The notes below the pieces were generated by a model, which saw only the letters and a list, made by a program, of their open reading frames with translations, did not search any database and had not been told where the DNA came from. The translations under genes and the position numbers were made by a program. Shown here one piece after another: positions 31,819 through 40,573 of a stretch of 64,000 nucleotides of DNA (position 1 is the stretch's first letter; each line of letters starts with the position of its first letter). Location of the stretch: assembly GCF_030409945.1 (NCBI RefSeq), contig NZ_JAUFQV010000032.1:124001-188000 (forward strand). Direction: 5' to 3'. The stretch is from Vibrio tapetis subsp. quintayensis (GTDB lineage Bacteria > Pseudomonadota > Gammaproteobacteria > Enterobacterales > Vibrionaceae).

Positions 31819-33876
31819 CTATGGGCATTGCGCTACCATAACTGAAGTCGGACTGCCAGAGTCATCAAATTTCAAGCTCCAGACATACTCGCCTCCATCC
31901 ATCAACGATGCAACGGTGTCTTTGCCGTATCCGCCGTTAATTAAAGCCGTTTCTTTGCCCAATTTTAGGTTCATGCCGTCCGCAGTATATTGAGAGCTCC
32001 AGCCTTTGGTTGCGTACTGCATTTTGTAGCTGCCCGGTTTTTCGGTAAACGTCACTTGATACACACCATTACCACGATGAGTAAGTTTACGCCCCGCGAC
32101 GTGTTTCCAGCTCGAATCAGAAAAATCACCAACAACGTATAAAGATTTGCTAACAGGGCCTGAATCACCGGATAACGGGTTATCACATTTTGCCATAAAC
32201 GCATCGCCGTCGATTGCACCACTTGATGCAGAACTCGCGATAGGCCCAGCAGAGCTAGGTGTCACCACAGTTAAAAATCGAGCTTCAAATGGGGCCAGTG
32301 TCACTTGATAATGCCCAGAGGCCAGTTCAAATTCATCGCCACTTTGCAAGTCAACCAACTGACCAGCAGAACCCACTTGCTCTCCCGTCATCGTCAACGT
32401 TTGAGTTTGGTCGCTGGTGCTAACCACGTAAAGCACCGTATCATCACCGGATTGTTTATGGTCAACATAGGCTTGATCGGAAGCGATAACATTAACACGC
32501 TCGCCCGAATACAAAGCAGGGTGCGCCGTTCTTAGTGCCATCAACGACGTGACGTAGTTTTTTAGGGCCGCTTGCTCGCTATTCAGTGTCGCATTTACGC
32601 CAGAAACTTTACCGTCAGTACGCGCGACGTGATCTTCACACAGTCCTTGTACAGCACAGTCCGTTTCAACTTTATCAGCATACCCTTCTAATTGGTCTCC
32701 AATTTCATCACCGTAATACAGGGTGATGGGGCCGGTGTAAGCTGCTTGAAACGACAACGCCGCACGGTAACGTTGCCAATACATGGCGTCTGTTGGTTCT
32801 GCCAATTTTCCTCTTTGGATAAGGTCACCAAATCTAACCAGATCGTGATTCCCTAACATCAAATTGGGTTTAGCGTGTTCAGGATAAGTCTGGTGCAGGT
32901 TCATGCCCTCATTAAGCCAGTCTCCTCCTTTACCACCAACGCCACTTTCATTAACCGCAAACGTTTCTACCACTCGGTAGCGCACAGGAAAGTCGAACGC
33001 TGAACACAGGGCTGGGGCATTGGTTTCACCGTACCCGGTTTGCGTGATGTAGCTTTCGTTGTTCCAGATCTCCGCCACCATGTAACCGAGAGGATTCACT
33101 GTTTCTCCCTCTTTGTTTTGATAGGTCACATTCGCAGAGGCTTCATCAACCGTTTTGCGAATTTGGCTCCAAGCATCCGTTGGAACTTGATAAGCCTGAT
33201 CTAAACGCCAGCCGTCGATTTTAAGTTCCGTCACCCAGTACTCAGCAACTTCTTGATAAAACGGCAAGCTGTCAGGGTAGGAAACCGGATTACTCTTACC
33301 TACAGGTAATTTACCCGTAGGGGACGCCACAACATTTTCTTTGTGGTGACCAAATACTCCGTCAAAAAACACGTATAGTCCTTTGGCGTGTGCTTTTTCT
33401 ACCAGTTCTTTGGCTTTTTCCATGGTGCCGAATCGAGGATCTATGGCGAAGTAGTCAGTGGCAAAATAACCTGTGGCATCAAGTCTATCAGCCCAATGAT
33501 TTTGTCCATCGACAGGAACGGAATTGAAAATAGGCGTGAGCCAAATCGCATTCATCCCTAACGACTCAACATAATCAAGGGAGTCAATGATGCCTTGAAT
33601 ATCACCATTGTGCTGGCTGGTCCCGTAACCCGTACCGTGACCTATGGTGTCATCTCCACTGACAAAGCTTTCCACCATCACTTGATAAATTCGCAAATCA
33701 TTAACGGCTTGCTCTGTATTATTAAGGCAAGCGTAAGGCGCCACGACGGGCTTATCATCAACGGAAGGCAAAACATCGCTAGTTGAACTTCCACTGCTAC
33801 CACAACCCACTAACATGCTAGACAAAATCGCACTGACAAGCAGCGTATTGCCTTTACTCCAATTTCGACTGTTCAC
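31819..33876 (-). CDS. Lipoprotein alpha-amylase (GH13)
   Basis: The GTG at 33874-33876 has AGGGAG seven bases before it. It gives a lipoprotein signal with lipobox SSMLVGC (Cys ~25), so I prefer it to the ATG at 33918. The mature protein has the GH13 barrel with the four conserved regions: DGVFGHH, GWRLDQAY (nucleophile Asp), MVAEIWNN (acid/base Glu) and MLGNHDLVRFG. It hydrolyses alpha-1,4-glucans in the periplasm or at the outer membrane. C-terminal to the barrel lies a beta domain containing LYVVGDFSDSSW, resembling starch-binding modules. It converges on the AraC gene. The surplus cysteines (e.g. DCAVQGLCED) may pair in the periplasm. Confidence 0.92.
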   Translation of the reverse strand: MNSRNWSKGNTLLVSAILSSMLVGCGSSGSSTSDVLPSVDDKPVVAPYACLNNTEQAVNDLRIYQVMVESFVSGDDTIGHGTGYGTSQHNGDIQGIIDSLDYVESLGMNAIWLTPIFNSVPVDGQNHWADRLDATGYFATDYFAIDPRFGTMEKAKELVEKAHAKGLYVFFDGVFGHHKENVVASPTGKLPVGKSNPVSYPDSLPFYQEVAEYWVTELKIDGWRLDQAYQVPTDAWSQIRKTVDEASANVTYQNKEGETVNPLGYMVAEIWNNESYITQTGYGETNAPALCSAFDFPVRYRVVETFAVNESGVGGKGGDWLNEGMNLHQTYPEHAKPNLMLGNHDLVRFGDLIQRGKLAEPTDAMYWQRYRAALSFQAAYTGPITLYYGDEIGDQLEGYADKVETDCAVQGLCEDHVARTDGKVSGVNATLNSEQAALKNYVTSLMALRTAHPALYSGERVNVIASDQAYVDHKQSGDDTVLYVVSTSDQTQTLTMTGEQVGSAGQLVDLQSGDEFELASGHYQVTLAPFEARFLTVVTPSSAGPIASSASSGAIDGDAFMAKCDNPLSGDSGPVSKSLYVVGDFSDSSWKHVAGRKLTHRGNGVYQVTFTEKPGSYKMQYATKGWSSQYTADGMNLKLGKETALINGGYGKDTVASLMDGGEYVWSLKFDDSGSPTSVMVAQCP

Positions 33877-34114
33877 ACACTTCTCCCTAGATAAACGCTT
33901 ATTGTTCTTACCTATCATAAGGGGGAGAAGTTGAGGTGAATCATCCTATAAATCAGTATGTAAAGGCGTAGATGAAAGGCTGAGAGCGTCGGATCACAGA
34001 TCGTTTCTCATACTGGCCTACGTTTCGTAATCGCGGTCACGAATCAACCAAAATTAGAGAACATCTTCCTATAAATTTATTTTTAGTCGTGTCTTGTAAG
34101 CGATCAAACCTGAT

Positions 34115-34669
34115 TTAACCTTTGTAAGAGTAAACCACGGTTACAAACTCTTTGTCCGTCGTTAAGTTAGCTCTGGACTTATCACCTCGCAGCCAAAGTA
34201 GAGTGCGTTGATTTTCGAATGTTGGCCGATTAAGAAAAGGCACCAGGGCTTTGTTGGCCGCTTCCATCGACATCGTCTTAAGCACATCATCCACGATAAA
34301 CGACTCACCTCCGATGTGAACTTCTTTCAGTAAAAAGCCGTCCTTGCGGAGGTTAATTTGTAATTCAGAATAATGAAGCAGGCTATAGTCACGTTGCAAT
34401 TGAATTTGAGACATATGCTCATCATCAATGGAGATCTCCGCTAACACCGGCACCTTGTAGTAACGAATTTCTTCACTGCAAAAAAGCTCGTTGTCCGCCT
34501 CTAACCCGCAATCAAACAGATCAGATTGGGCCGAGACTTGAGCCAGAGTCCATTGTGGCTCCTCATTCAGCATAAGGGGAGCGAGCCAAAGCGGATAAAA
34601 AGCCAAAGCTGATGGAGAAACAAGGCCAGCAAGGCAAACCAACGAGTAACCAAAAGAAGTGAGTTTCAT
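34115..34669 (-). CDS. Exported hypothetical protein
   Basis: The ATG at 34669 gives a proper signal peptide (MKLTSFGYSLVCLAGLV, cleavage near ALA), so the longer reading from 34711 is not used. The mature protein is about 160 residues, and two cysteines early in it (FDCGLEADNELFCSEE) could form a disulfide. It is predicted beta-rich, and I know no family. It sits between the amylase gene and the Lrp regulator on the same strand, but spacing does not suggest one operon. Confidence 0.65.
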   Translation of the reverse strand: MKLTSFGYSLVCLAGLVSPSALAFYPLWLAPLMLNEEPQWTLAQVSAQSDLFDCGLEADNELFCSEEIRYYKVPVLAEISIDDEHMSQIQLQRDYSLLHYSELQINLRKDGFLLKEVHIGGESFIVDDVLKTMSMEAANKALVPFLNRPTFENQRTLLWLRGDKSRANLTTDKEFVTVVYSYKG

Positions 34670-34846
34670 TGTGTTTTCAGAAAAAGAGAAATCAGGCAGG
34701 CACCATAACAATCAACACTGTTGCAAACCACTTAACTTATTACAAAGGTCGATTGCTCGCGCATTTTGTAGTGCTCGTGAACAATGAAAGCAGGATTTAC
34801 TCATATCGCACCGAGGCACCGAGGGATCACAGGTACTACGCTGTCA

Positions 34847-35326
34847 CTAACCCACTAAGTCTGGGTTAATGCCAAAGCCCGATTTGTGCTCTTCAATCAC
34901 CACCTCACTTCGGGTTTGAATCACCCCCGGCAGTGTACCCAATTTGGTCGACATAAAGGCTTGATAGGCTTTCATGTCTTTAACTCGCACTTTGATCATG
35001 GTGTCGAAGTCACCAGACAGTGAATAACATTCTTCAATTTCCGGCATCAACTCTACGGCAGCGGCGAATTTATCAAAGATCGAAAAGCTGGTTTGATCAA
35101 GACGTATATGAATAAACACCTGAACTTCTAGATTTAGCTTATCGGGGCACAATTCTGCATGGTAGCCTAGGATATATCCGGATTTTTCTAGTCGTTTTAC
35201 TCTATCGGTACATGGTGACGTCGTTAGATTAACCAGCTTCGCCAGTTCTACCATAGACAGTCGACCTTTTAACCTGAGTTGCCGTAGAATTTCGTAATCT
35301 ATCCGATCCAGTGGAGATGTCGCCAC
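34847..35326 (-). CDS. Lrp/AsnC family transcriptional regulator
   Basis: The 159-residue protein starts at a GTG with AGGCGG at good spacing. The N-terminal HTH reads LDRIDYEILRQLRLKGRLS followed by LVNLTTSPCTDRVKRLEKSG. The C-terminal RAM ligand-binding domain includes VFIHIRLDQTSFSIFDKF, CYSLSGDFDTMIKVRVKDM and LPGVIQTRSEVVIEE. Family members sense amino acids and control transport or catabolism. The target is not evident; the qrr gene and its terminator lie immediately upstream on the same strand. Confidence 0.92.
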   Translation of the reverse strand: MATSPLDRIDYEILRQLRLKGRLSMVELAKLVNLTTSPCTDRVKRLEKSGYILGYHAELCPDKLNLEVQVFIHIRLDQTSFSIFDKFAAAVELMPEIEECYSLSGDFDTMIKVRVKDMKAYQAFMSTKLGTLPGVIQTRSEVVIEEHKSGFGINPDLVG

Positions 35327-35463
35327 ATTAACCGCCTATAAATACACATTTAATTAACAATTAAATAGCATTTTTCTTTCCGTTCACGCAATAGGAATTT
35401 GTTGTAATTTTGAATAACAGAGCGGATTTTGAGTAGTAATGCGGAAGAAGACTTATCGCAGAC

Positions 35464-35577
35464 AAAAAAAAAGCCAATCGCAAATAATAGTGCGATTGGC
35501 CGATATATATTGTGAACAAATAAATTCACTAACAACGTCAGTTGGCTAGGTGACCCTCGGCTTTAAAAAGGGTCACT
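35464..35577 (-). ncRNA. qrr: Qrr quorum-sensing regulatory small RNA
   Basis: The minus strand reads TGACCC, a short AT spacer, then the conserved Qrr core GGGTCACCTAGCCAACTGAC followed by GTTGTTAGTGAA. An AU-rich stretch follows, then a ten-base terminator stem GCCAATCGCA/TGCGATTGGC with nine T residues. This agrees with Vibrio Qrr1-5 in order, length (~110 nt) and the target-pairing region. Qrr RNAs act with Hfq to repress luxR/hapR-type mRNAs and activate aphA at low cell density. The 5' end, near 35575-35577, is set from the sigma-54 promoter spacing. Vibrios carry one to five copies; which one this is cannot be told here. Confidence 0.93.
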
Positions 35578-35585
35578 AAGTATAT

Positions 35586-35601
35586 AGCAATCATCGTGCC
35601 A
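35586..35601 (-). promoter_or_regulatory. Sigma-54 promoter of qrr
   Basis: On the minus strand, TGGCACGATGATTGCT matches the -24/-12 consensus TGGCAC-N5-TTGCW exactly. It places the start of transcription about 12 bases downstream, at the Qrr 5' end. Confidence 0.92.
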
Positions 35602-35663
35602 ACTTTAAAACACTCAAATCCCCACAAAAATGATGAAAAATGCTGCATATATCAATTTTATTT

Positions 35664-35697
35664 TTGCAAAATACAATCATCAATTCGCAAAGTGCAA
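35664..35697. promoter_or_regulatory. Two LuxO-type activator sites upstream of qrr
   Basis: TTGCAAAATACAA (35664-35676) and TCGCAAAGTGCAA (35685-35697) each differ by one base from the LuxO pattern TTGCA-N3-TGCAA. They lie about 90 to 120 bases upstream of the qrr start, the normal distance for a sigma-54 activator. Confidence 0.78.
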
Positions 35698-35917
35698 TGA
35701 AAAATGCAAATTCATAGCTATTTGTCATGTAGATACAAACTGGGCTGTCTATTGTCCGTTCTCACCAAAGGTGATTAATATCGCATTTAATGCCTATTTA
35801 TTAAGCATAAACAAGATAAATCACTATTGTTTCATATCCTCTATGGCGCATATAACTGAGAATCTTTAGACTACAAGCTCAAGTTCTCACCCTACCAACA
35901 ATATCAGCGTGCTATCA

Positions 35918-37567
35918 ATGAAAAAAACTCATAAAACCACTAAAATTCTCGCCTTTGTAGTGGGTTGCGTGAGTTGCTCGACCTTTGCTGAAGAGCAGGT
36001 GTCCGTCGGGCTACGCTGGATGCATCAATTTCAGTTCGCAGGATATTACGCAGCGGTAGATCAAGGCTTTTACGCACAAGAAAACCTCAATGTCACACTA
36101 TTTGAAGGCAGCTCTAACAATAACACCATTGACCGCGTGCTCAACAATGAGCTGGACTTTGGCGTTGCGAACGGTGAGCTGGTCTTAGAAAGGCTGAAAG
36201 GAAAGCAGGTTGTTGCTCTGTCAGCTATCTTTCAGAACTCGCCGTCAGTGTTGCTAACATTGGCCTCTTCCGGGATCAGTAACTCAGCGGATCTGAAAGG
36301 AAAATCCATCATGACCCTTGATGGTAATATCGAACCCGAGTTCCTCTCTATGATGTCTAAAAGCGGAGTAGACATAGATGAAGTTAACCTGGTTCAAAGC
36401 TCTTTCGATTTACAGGATCTCATCAAGGGCAACATCGACGCCTTTAACGCTTACCTCCCAAACGAGCCTTTTGTGCTGCAAAAATCAGGCATCGATTACC
36501 ATGTATTGAACCCTCAACAGTTAGGTATTGATTTTTATAGCGACTTCTTATTTACCAGCCAAAGACTACTCGAAACAAAACCTAAAGTAGTAGAAGCGTT
36601 CAGGCGGGCGACATTAAAAGGCTGGCGTTACGCCTTGGCGAATCCTGAACGCATGATACACAGCATTAAAAATAAGTGGGGTGCAGATAAATCTCTAAAC
36701 GAGCTCCGTTACGAGGCCCTGGCGATCTCTAATCTTGTTCGCTCAGAGTTGGTTGAAATCGGTTACATCAAAACCGATAGAATCAACGAAATGGCCGATG
36801 TTTTCATTAATGAAGGGCTTATTGCAACTCGCTACCACTTGAAAAACTTTATCTACCGAGCAGAACAGCGGGCAATTGCGACAGCCAATAATCGCGTGAT
36901 CTTATTGTCGTTTGTGCTATTTACCATGGTAGCACTGTGTGTTTTTTTGACGTTTGTAATGCGGAAGCTGAGATTAGAAATAGAACGTAGGGAAGAAATT
37001 GAAGAACGCTTACGTCACTTAGCATCCATCGATCCACTCACTCAGCTTTACAACCGTCGTATGTTCTCACAATTAATAGAAATAGAAGAAAAACAGGCTA
37101 AGCGTAACCTTAGCACTTACTGCCTAGTATTATTGGATATCGACTTATTTAAAGCTATCAATGACCAATACGGTCATAATACTGGCGACAAGGTCATCGA
37201 GGGTGTGGCGAACACTATTACGAACATTGCACGAGAGAGCGACATTTGCGCGAGATTTGGTGGTGAAGAGTTTATTGTAATGCTGCCGAATACCGATCTA
37301 AGTGATGCCTTGATATTTACTCAACGTTTGCAGCAGGCGCTCAATAACCATACCTTTGTCACCGACACCCACCAAGAGTTTTCGATCACATCATCTTACG
37401 GTATTGTTCAATGGGATTTTGAAGAGAGCATAACCCAAGTCATTGCACACGCTGATGATGCCTTGTACCAAGCAAAACGATCAGGACGAGATTGCATTAG
37501 AGCGTATCGACATCCATTACTTCCAAGCAAGGCTTCAATTTCGCAAAGCACCCACATTGGACATTAG
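35918..37567 (+). CDS. THI5/NMT1-type binding domain fused to a GGDEF diguanylate cyclase
   Basis: The ATG at 35918 gives a clean signal peptide (KILAFVVGCVSCSTFA); a GTG at 35909 is also in frame. The ~549-residue protein has a periplasmic SBP/NMT1 domain (~28-315) opening with GLRWMHQFQFAGYYAAVDQG, which resembles HMP- or nitrate/taurine-type binding proteins. A membrane helix (~326-348) and coiled linker come next. The GGDEF domain has active site GGEEF (~447-451) and inhibitory I-site RESD five residues before it. It should make c-di-GMP in response to a periplasmic ligand. It is divergent from qrr across about 340 bases containing the LuxO sites. Confidence 0.92.
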   Translation: MKKTHKTTKILAFVVGCVSCSTFAEEQVSVGLRWMHQFQFAGYYAAVDQGFYAQENLNVTLFEGSSNNNTIDRVLNNELDFGVANGELVLERLKGKQVVALSAIFQNSPSVLLTLASSGISNSADLKGKSIMTLDGNIEPEFLSMMSKSGVDIDEVNLVQSSFDLQDLIKGNIDAFNAYLPNEPFVLQKSGIDYHVLNPQQLGIDFYSDFLFTSQRLLETKPKVVEAFRRATLKGWRYALANPERMIHSIKNKWGADKSLNELRYEALAISNLVRSELVEIGYIKTDRINEMADVFINEGLIATRYHLKNFIYRAEQRAIATANNRVILLSFVLFTMVALCVFLTFVMRKLRLEIERREEIEERLRHLASIDPLTQLYNRRMFSQLIEIEEKQAKRNLSTYCLVLLDIDLFKAINDQYGHNTGDKVIEGVANTITNIARESDICARFGGEEFIVMLPNTDLSDALIFTQRLQQALNNHTFVTDTHQEFSITSSYGIVQWDFEESITQVIAHADDALYQAKRSGRDCIRAYRHPLLPSKASISQSTHIGH

Positions 37568-37589
37568 CAATGAATCAAACATTTAGTTT

Positions 37590-37835
37590 TTAAGCAACAC
37601 GTGTTTCTGTTAATCCTTGCTCTTTCATCGAAATAACGCTGTTTTGGTGATTACAAACTCGGCAGTAATGCTGACGCTCCATATCGTAGTAATGTTTACC
37701 ACAGATAAATTGAAACACTGATTGGTTGGTATAAGACAATTTCTCGAGGAAAGTAGTACATTGAGGCGGGTTTTTGCGCATAATCGATTTGTGGTCGGTT
37801 TTCTTATCGCAAGCTTCACAATATACCTTTGGCAT
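37590..37835 (-). CDS. Small putative zinc-ribbon protein, 81 residues
   Basis: Two cysteine pairs, YCEACDKKTDH near the N-terminus and HYCRVCNHQ near residue 60, plus nearby histidines suggest a zinc-binding fold. AAGG precedes the ATG. I do not recognise a family name. It converges on the THI5-GGDEF gene, with 22 bases between stops. A nucleic-acid- or protein-binding role would be speculation. Confidence 0.7.
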   Translation of the reverse strand: MPKVYCEACDKKTDHKSIMRKNPPQCTTFLEKLSYTNQSVFQFICGKHYYDMERQHYCRVCNHQNSVISMKEQGLTETRVA

Positions 37836-38051
37836 GGGGCCTTTCCTTATTAGCGCGTTATGATGATGTCATTGTATTGACACAATTAAAACAAACTCGT
37901 TCAGTATTATTAATTCGCACAGTAAAAATTTGTGCAGCAGTTAACAAAACAACTGTTTAATAACCCTAAACAGCCTCTATAAATTGAGCAAGATCAAACT
38001 TATCAGGTGAGTAAGATCAACAAGATCCCTGTTAATTTGTAAACGATAGGT

Positions 38052-38078
38052 ACAAAAAAAGCACCTTTCGGTGCTTTT
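38052..38078. terminator. Bidirectional rho-independent terminator
   Basis: AAAAAAGCACC-TTTC-GGTGCTTTTT forms the hairpin. It serves the small gene at 38094-38294 on the minus strand. Confidence 0.88.
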
Positions 38079-38093
38079 TCTATTAGGCTTAGC

Positions 38094-38294
38094 TTAGTGG
38101 ATCGGCCCGCCTGCATTCTCTTGAAATTGGCCAAAGTGCTTTTCTAGAATTTCTGGAGTCAACTTTCCTTCCGCTTCCAAACGCTTCAATTCAGCAACAA
38201 CGGCTTTTTGCTCTTCGATTGAAGGGAGTTTCACTTCGGGCTCGTTTGCCACTTGCTCTGTTATCTGTTCCAGTTCTTTTTCAAAATCGCTCAT
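38094..38294 (-). CDS. Small acidic hypothetical protein, 66 residues
   Basis: Start and terminator are both good. The protein is acidic and helical (FEKELEQITEQVANEPEVKL; AELKRLEAEGKLTPEILEKH). No recognised family. It follows the chemoreceptor gene (56 bases after its stop is the next start on the same strand), so a shared transcript is possible but unproven. Confidence 0.65.
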   Translation of the reverse strand: MSDFEKELEQITEQVANEPEVKLPSIEEQKAVVAELKRLEAEGKLTPEILEKHFGQFQENAGGPIH

Positions 38295-38350
38295 ATCACT
38301 TACCCAATAATTAAATCTAAGTTGAGTCTACTCACTTTTTCAGTCTCAAT

Positions 38351-40267
38351 CTAGAGTTTAAAGCCACCAACCATCGCATCCAAGCGACGAGAAAGCTCCT
38401 GCAACTCATTACTCGCATCCGCCAGTTCTTGTGCTGTGTTAGTGGTCATTTCGTTAATTGAATTAATTTCTTCGATGTTCTCATTGATAGTATGAACAAC
38501 CGTAGACTGCTCTTCTGTCGCCGTAGCCACTTGAGTATTTCGGTCTGAAATGTCAGAGATACTTTCTGAAATTTGAGCCAATACACTCACTGCTTGGTCC
38601 GTAGACACTACCCCCTCTTGCGTCACAGCTTTACCGGCTTCCATTGCGTCTACTGCATTTTGAGCATCACCTTGAAGCTGATTAATCATCTTCTGAATTT
38701 CTTCTGTTGAAGACGCAGTACGGCTTGCAAGGTTACGAACCTCATCCGCTACCACGGCAAAGCCTCGACCTTGCTCACCGGCACGGGCTGCTTCAATTGC
38801 TGCATTCAAAGCCAGTAAGTTGGTTTGGTCAGAAATATCGCGGATCACATCCAAGATAGAACCGATGTCTTGTGTTGTGCCTGCCAGTTTTTGTACGACA
38901 GCACCAATATGGTCAATGTCAGATGATAAACGGCTGATGGCATCTTTTGCTTTAAAGACAACCGCACGTCCCTCTTCAGTATTGCTCTCTGCACCACTTG
39001 CGGTCTCAGCAGCTGTTGCAGCATTGGTTGCAATTTCACTGATGGTCGCGCCCATTTCGTTGATCGCAGTCACGACTTGAATCGTTTGGTCACGCTGATT
39101 TTGGCTATTATCGTGCGTCGAATGGGATTTTTCAGACACCCCTTGCGCCGCAATTTGAAGCGCATGACTAGTTTCAGCCACTTCTTTAACTGACCCATGG
39201 ATTTTCTCAATAAAGCCGTTAAACCCTTCAGAAAGTTTCGCTAGCTCATCGTTACCGTTAATTGGGATACGTTGAGATAAATCACCATCACCTTCACCCA
39301 GCTCTCTAAATCGCTCAGAAATCACCTGAATCGGACGAGTAATACTGCTAGCAAGAATTAGCCCTAAGAATATAAAGGCGGCAGCGACAGCCAGTGTGGT
39401 AATCAGCATTTTCTGCGCCGTTGCGTTAAGTTCAGCAAACACTTCATCTACCGGTACTTGAGCGACCACAAACCAGTCCATTGACGGTATGTAGCGAGTT
39501 GCAACAAACACTTCTTGGCCATTATCTTGCGCGGTGATCAAGTTAAAATCCGACTTATTAAGCAAGGCCGTAGTTTCACTGCCATACAGTGAAGTTAAGC
39601 TATCTTTTCGCTTATTTGCTTGCTTGTGTATTTGAACTTTACCTTCGGAGTTAACCAAATAAACGTAACCCGATTTCTCTATTTGGAAACCGTTAAGCAA
39701 ATTCACCATATCCGTTAGGGACTTCGATAGTCCAGACATTGCTAAGCCATTCACTTGCTGAAAGTTAGAGAACATTTTCACATCGCCATTGGCTTCTTGG
39801 AAAATGCTAACGCTGGTTTTTTGGCCCGATTGTGTAAAGCCAAAGAACCAGCCATCTTGCTGTTGGTTCAATTCACGTAGGAAACCGCCTTGGTTCCAGT
39901 AATAGGCGGTATGACGATTCGCGACCGACGCGTCGTTTAATCCGTATTGATCGCGAACTACGTTCAGCTGTTTGACTAACATGGCTTCACTTTCCGGGTC
40001 TCGGTCAGTGTTATTGATTGCTTGATGTATAAATTGATTGGAGGCGAGTTGTTCAGCCGCGGCCAACATTTGTGATACTTCGCCATCAATTTGCACCCCC
40101 ACTAAATCCAACATCGAGGGTAACTCAATGTCTACCAAACGGTGCTCCAATACATCGCGAGACTGGTTTTGAGCAATAAAGCCTACCAGGCTGGTTGATG
40201 CGATCACCGCAAAGGTGATCCCGACAACGATTTTTCGTTTAATACTCATTGAACGCGAGCCAATCAT
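38351..40267 (-). CDS. Methyl-accepting chemotaxis protein with dCache-type sensor
   Basis: I start at the ATG at 40267, which has AAGGC before it. The ~638-residue receptor has a first membrane helix (~8-30), a large periplasmic dCache-like sensor (~35-275), a second helix (~285-305), a HAMP linker, and the cytoplasmic signalling domain. The absolutely conserved hairpin tip reads ISDQTNLLALNAAIEAARAG followed by EQGRGFAVVADEVR. It would bind a small ligand (amino acids are usual for dCache) and signal through CheA/CheW. The ligand cannot be told. Confidence 0.94.
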   Translation of the reverse strand: MIGSRSMSIKRKIVVGITFAVIASTSLVGFIAQNQSRDVLEHRLVDIELPSMLDLVGVQIDGEVSQMLAAAEQLASNQFIHQAINNTDRDPESEAMLVKQLNVVRDQYGLNDASVANRHTAYYWNQGGFLRELNQQQDGWFFGFTQSGQKTSVSIFQEANGDVKMFSNFQQVNGLAMSGLSKSLTDMVNLLNGFQIEKSGYVYLVNSEGKVQIHKQANKRKDSLTSLYGSETTALLNKSDFNLITAQDNGQEVFVATRYIPSMDWFVVAQVPVDEVFAELNATAQKMLITTLAVAAAFIFLGLILASSITRPIQVISERFRELGEGDGDLSQRIPINGNDELAKLSEGFNGFIEKIHGSVKEVAETSHALQIAAQGVSEKSHSTHDNSQNQRDQTIQVVTAINEMGATISEIATNAATAAETASGAESNTEEGRAVVFKAKDAISRLSSDIDHIGAVVQKLAGTTQDIGSILDVIRDISDQTNLLALNAAIEAARAGEQGRGFAVVADEVRNLASRTASSTEEIQKMINQLQGDAQNAVDAMEAGKAVTQEGVVSTDQAVSVLAQISESISDISDRNTQVATATEEQSTVVHTINENIEEINSINEMTTNTAQELADASNELQELSRRLDAMVGGFKL

Positions 40268-40573
40268 AGTTTTGCCTTTTTCAAACAAATAATTAATGCC
40301 GGCCACGAAAATGTTATACCAAATACTGACGGCCAGCGTATGCGAATAGTAACAAGGGTTTACGTATGCTTACGCATATCCCTCTAATTATACGCAACAA
40401 ATCGGAGCTCGTTTAGCCCCTGCTAAGATCGCAAACGTTTGGTATCGAAAACTATTTAGTGGTAGGTTTGTTTTCTCTTTCGCAATCAGTATTTTATTAC
40501 TTAGTTAAGCTGAACTTTTTTTTCTGATTTTGGTCAGATATGTGATGTTGATAACCATTGGAACGTAATCAGT
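40268..40573. other. Divergent promoter region between the chemoreceptor and Bat operon
   Basis: These 306 bases hold the promoters of both directions. No RNA gene or clear operator was seen. Confidence 0.4.

Noticed and set aside
36891..36990. Reading the THI5-GGDEF gene as two separate genes
   Set aside because: The frame is continuous through the membrane helix and linker, with no internal start carrying a ribosome site, so one fusion protein is the better reading.
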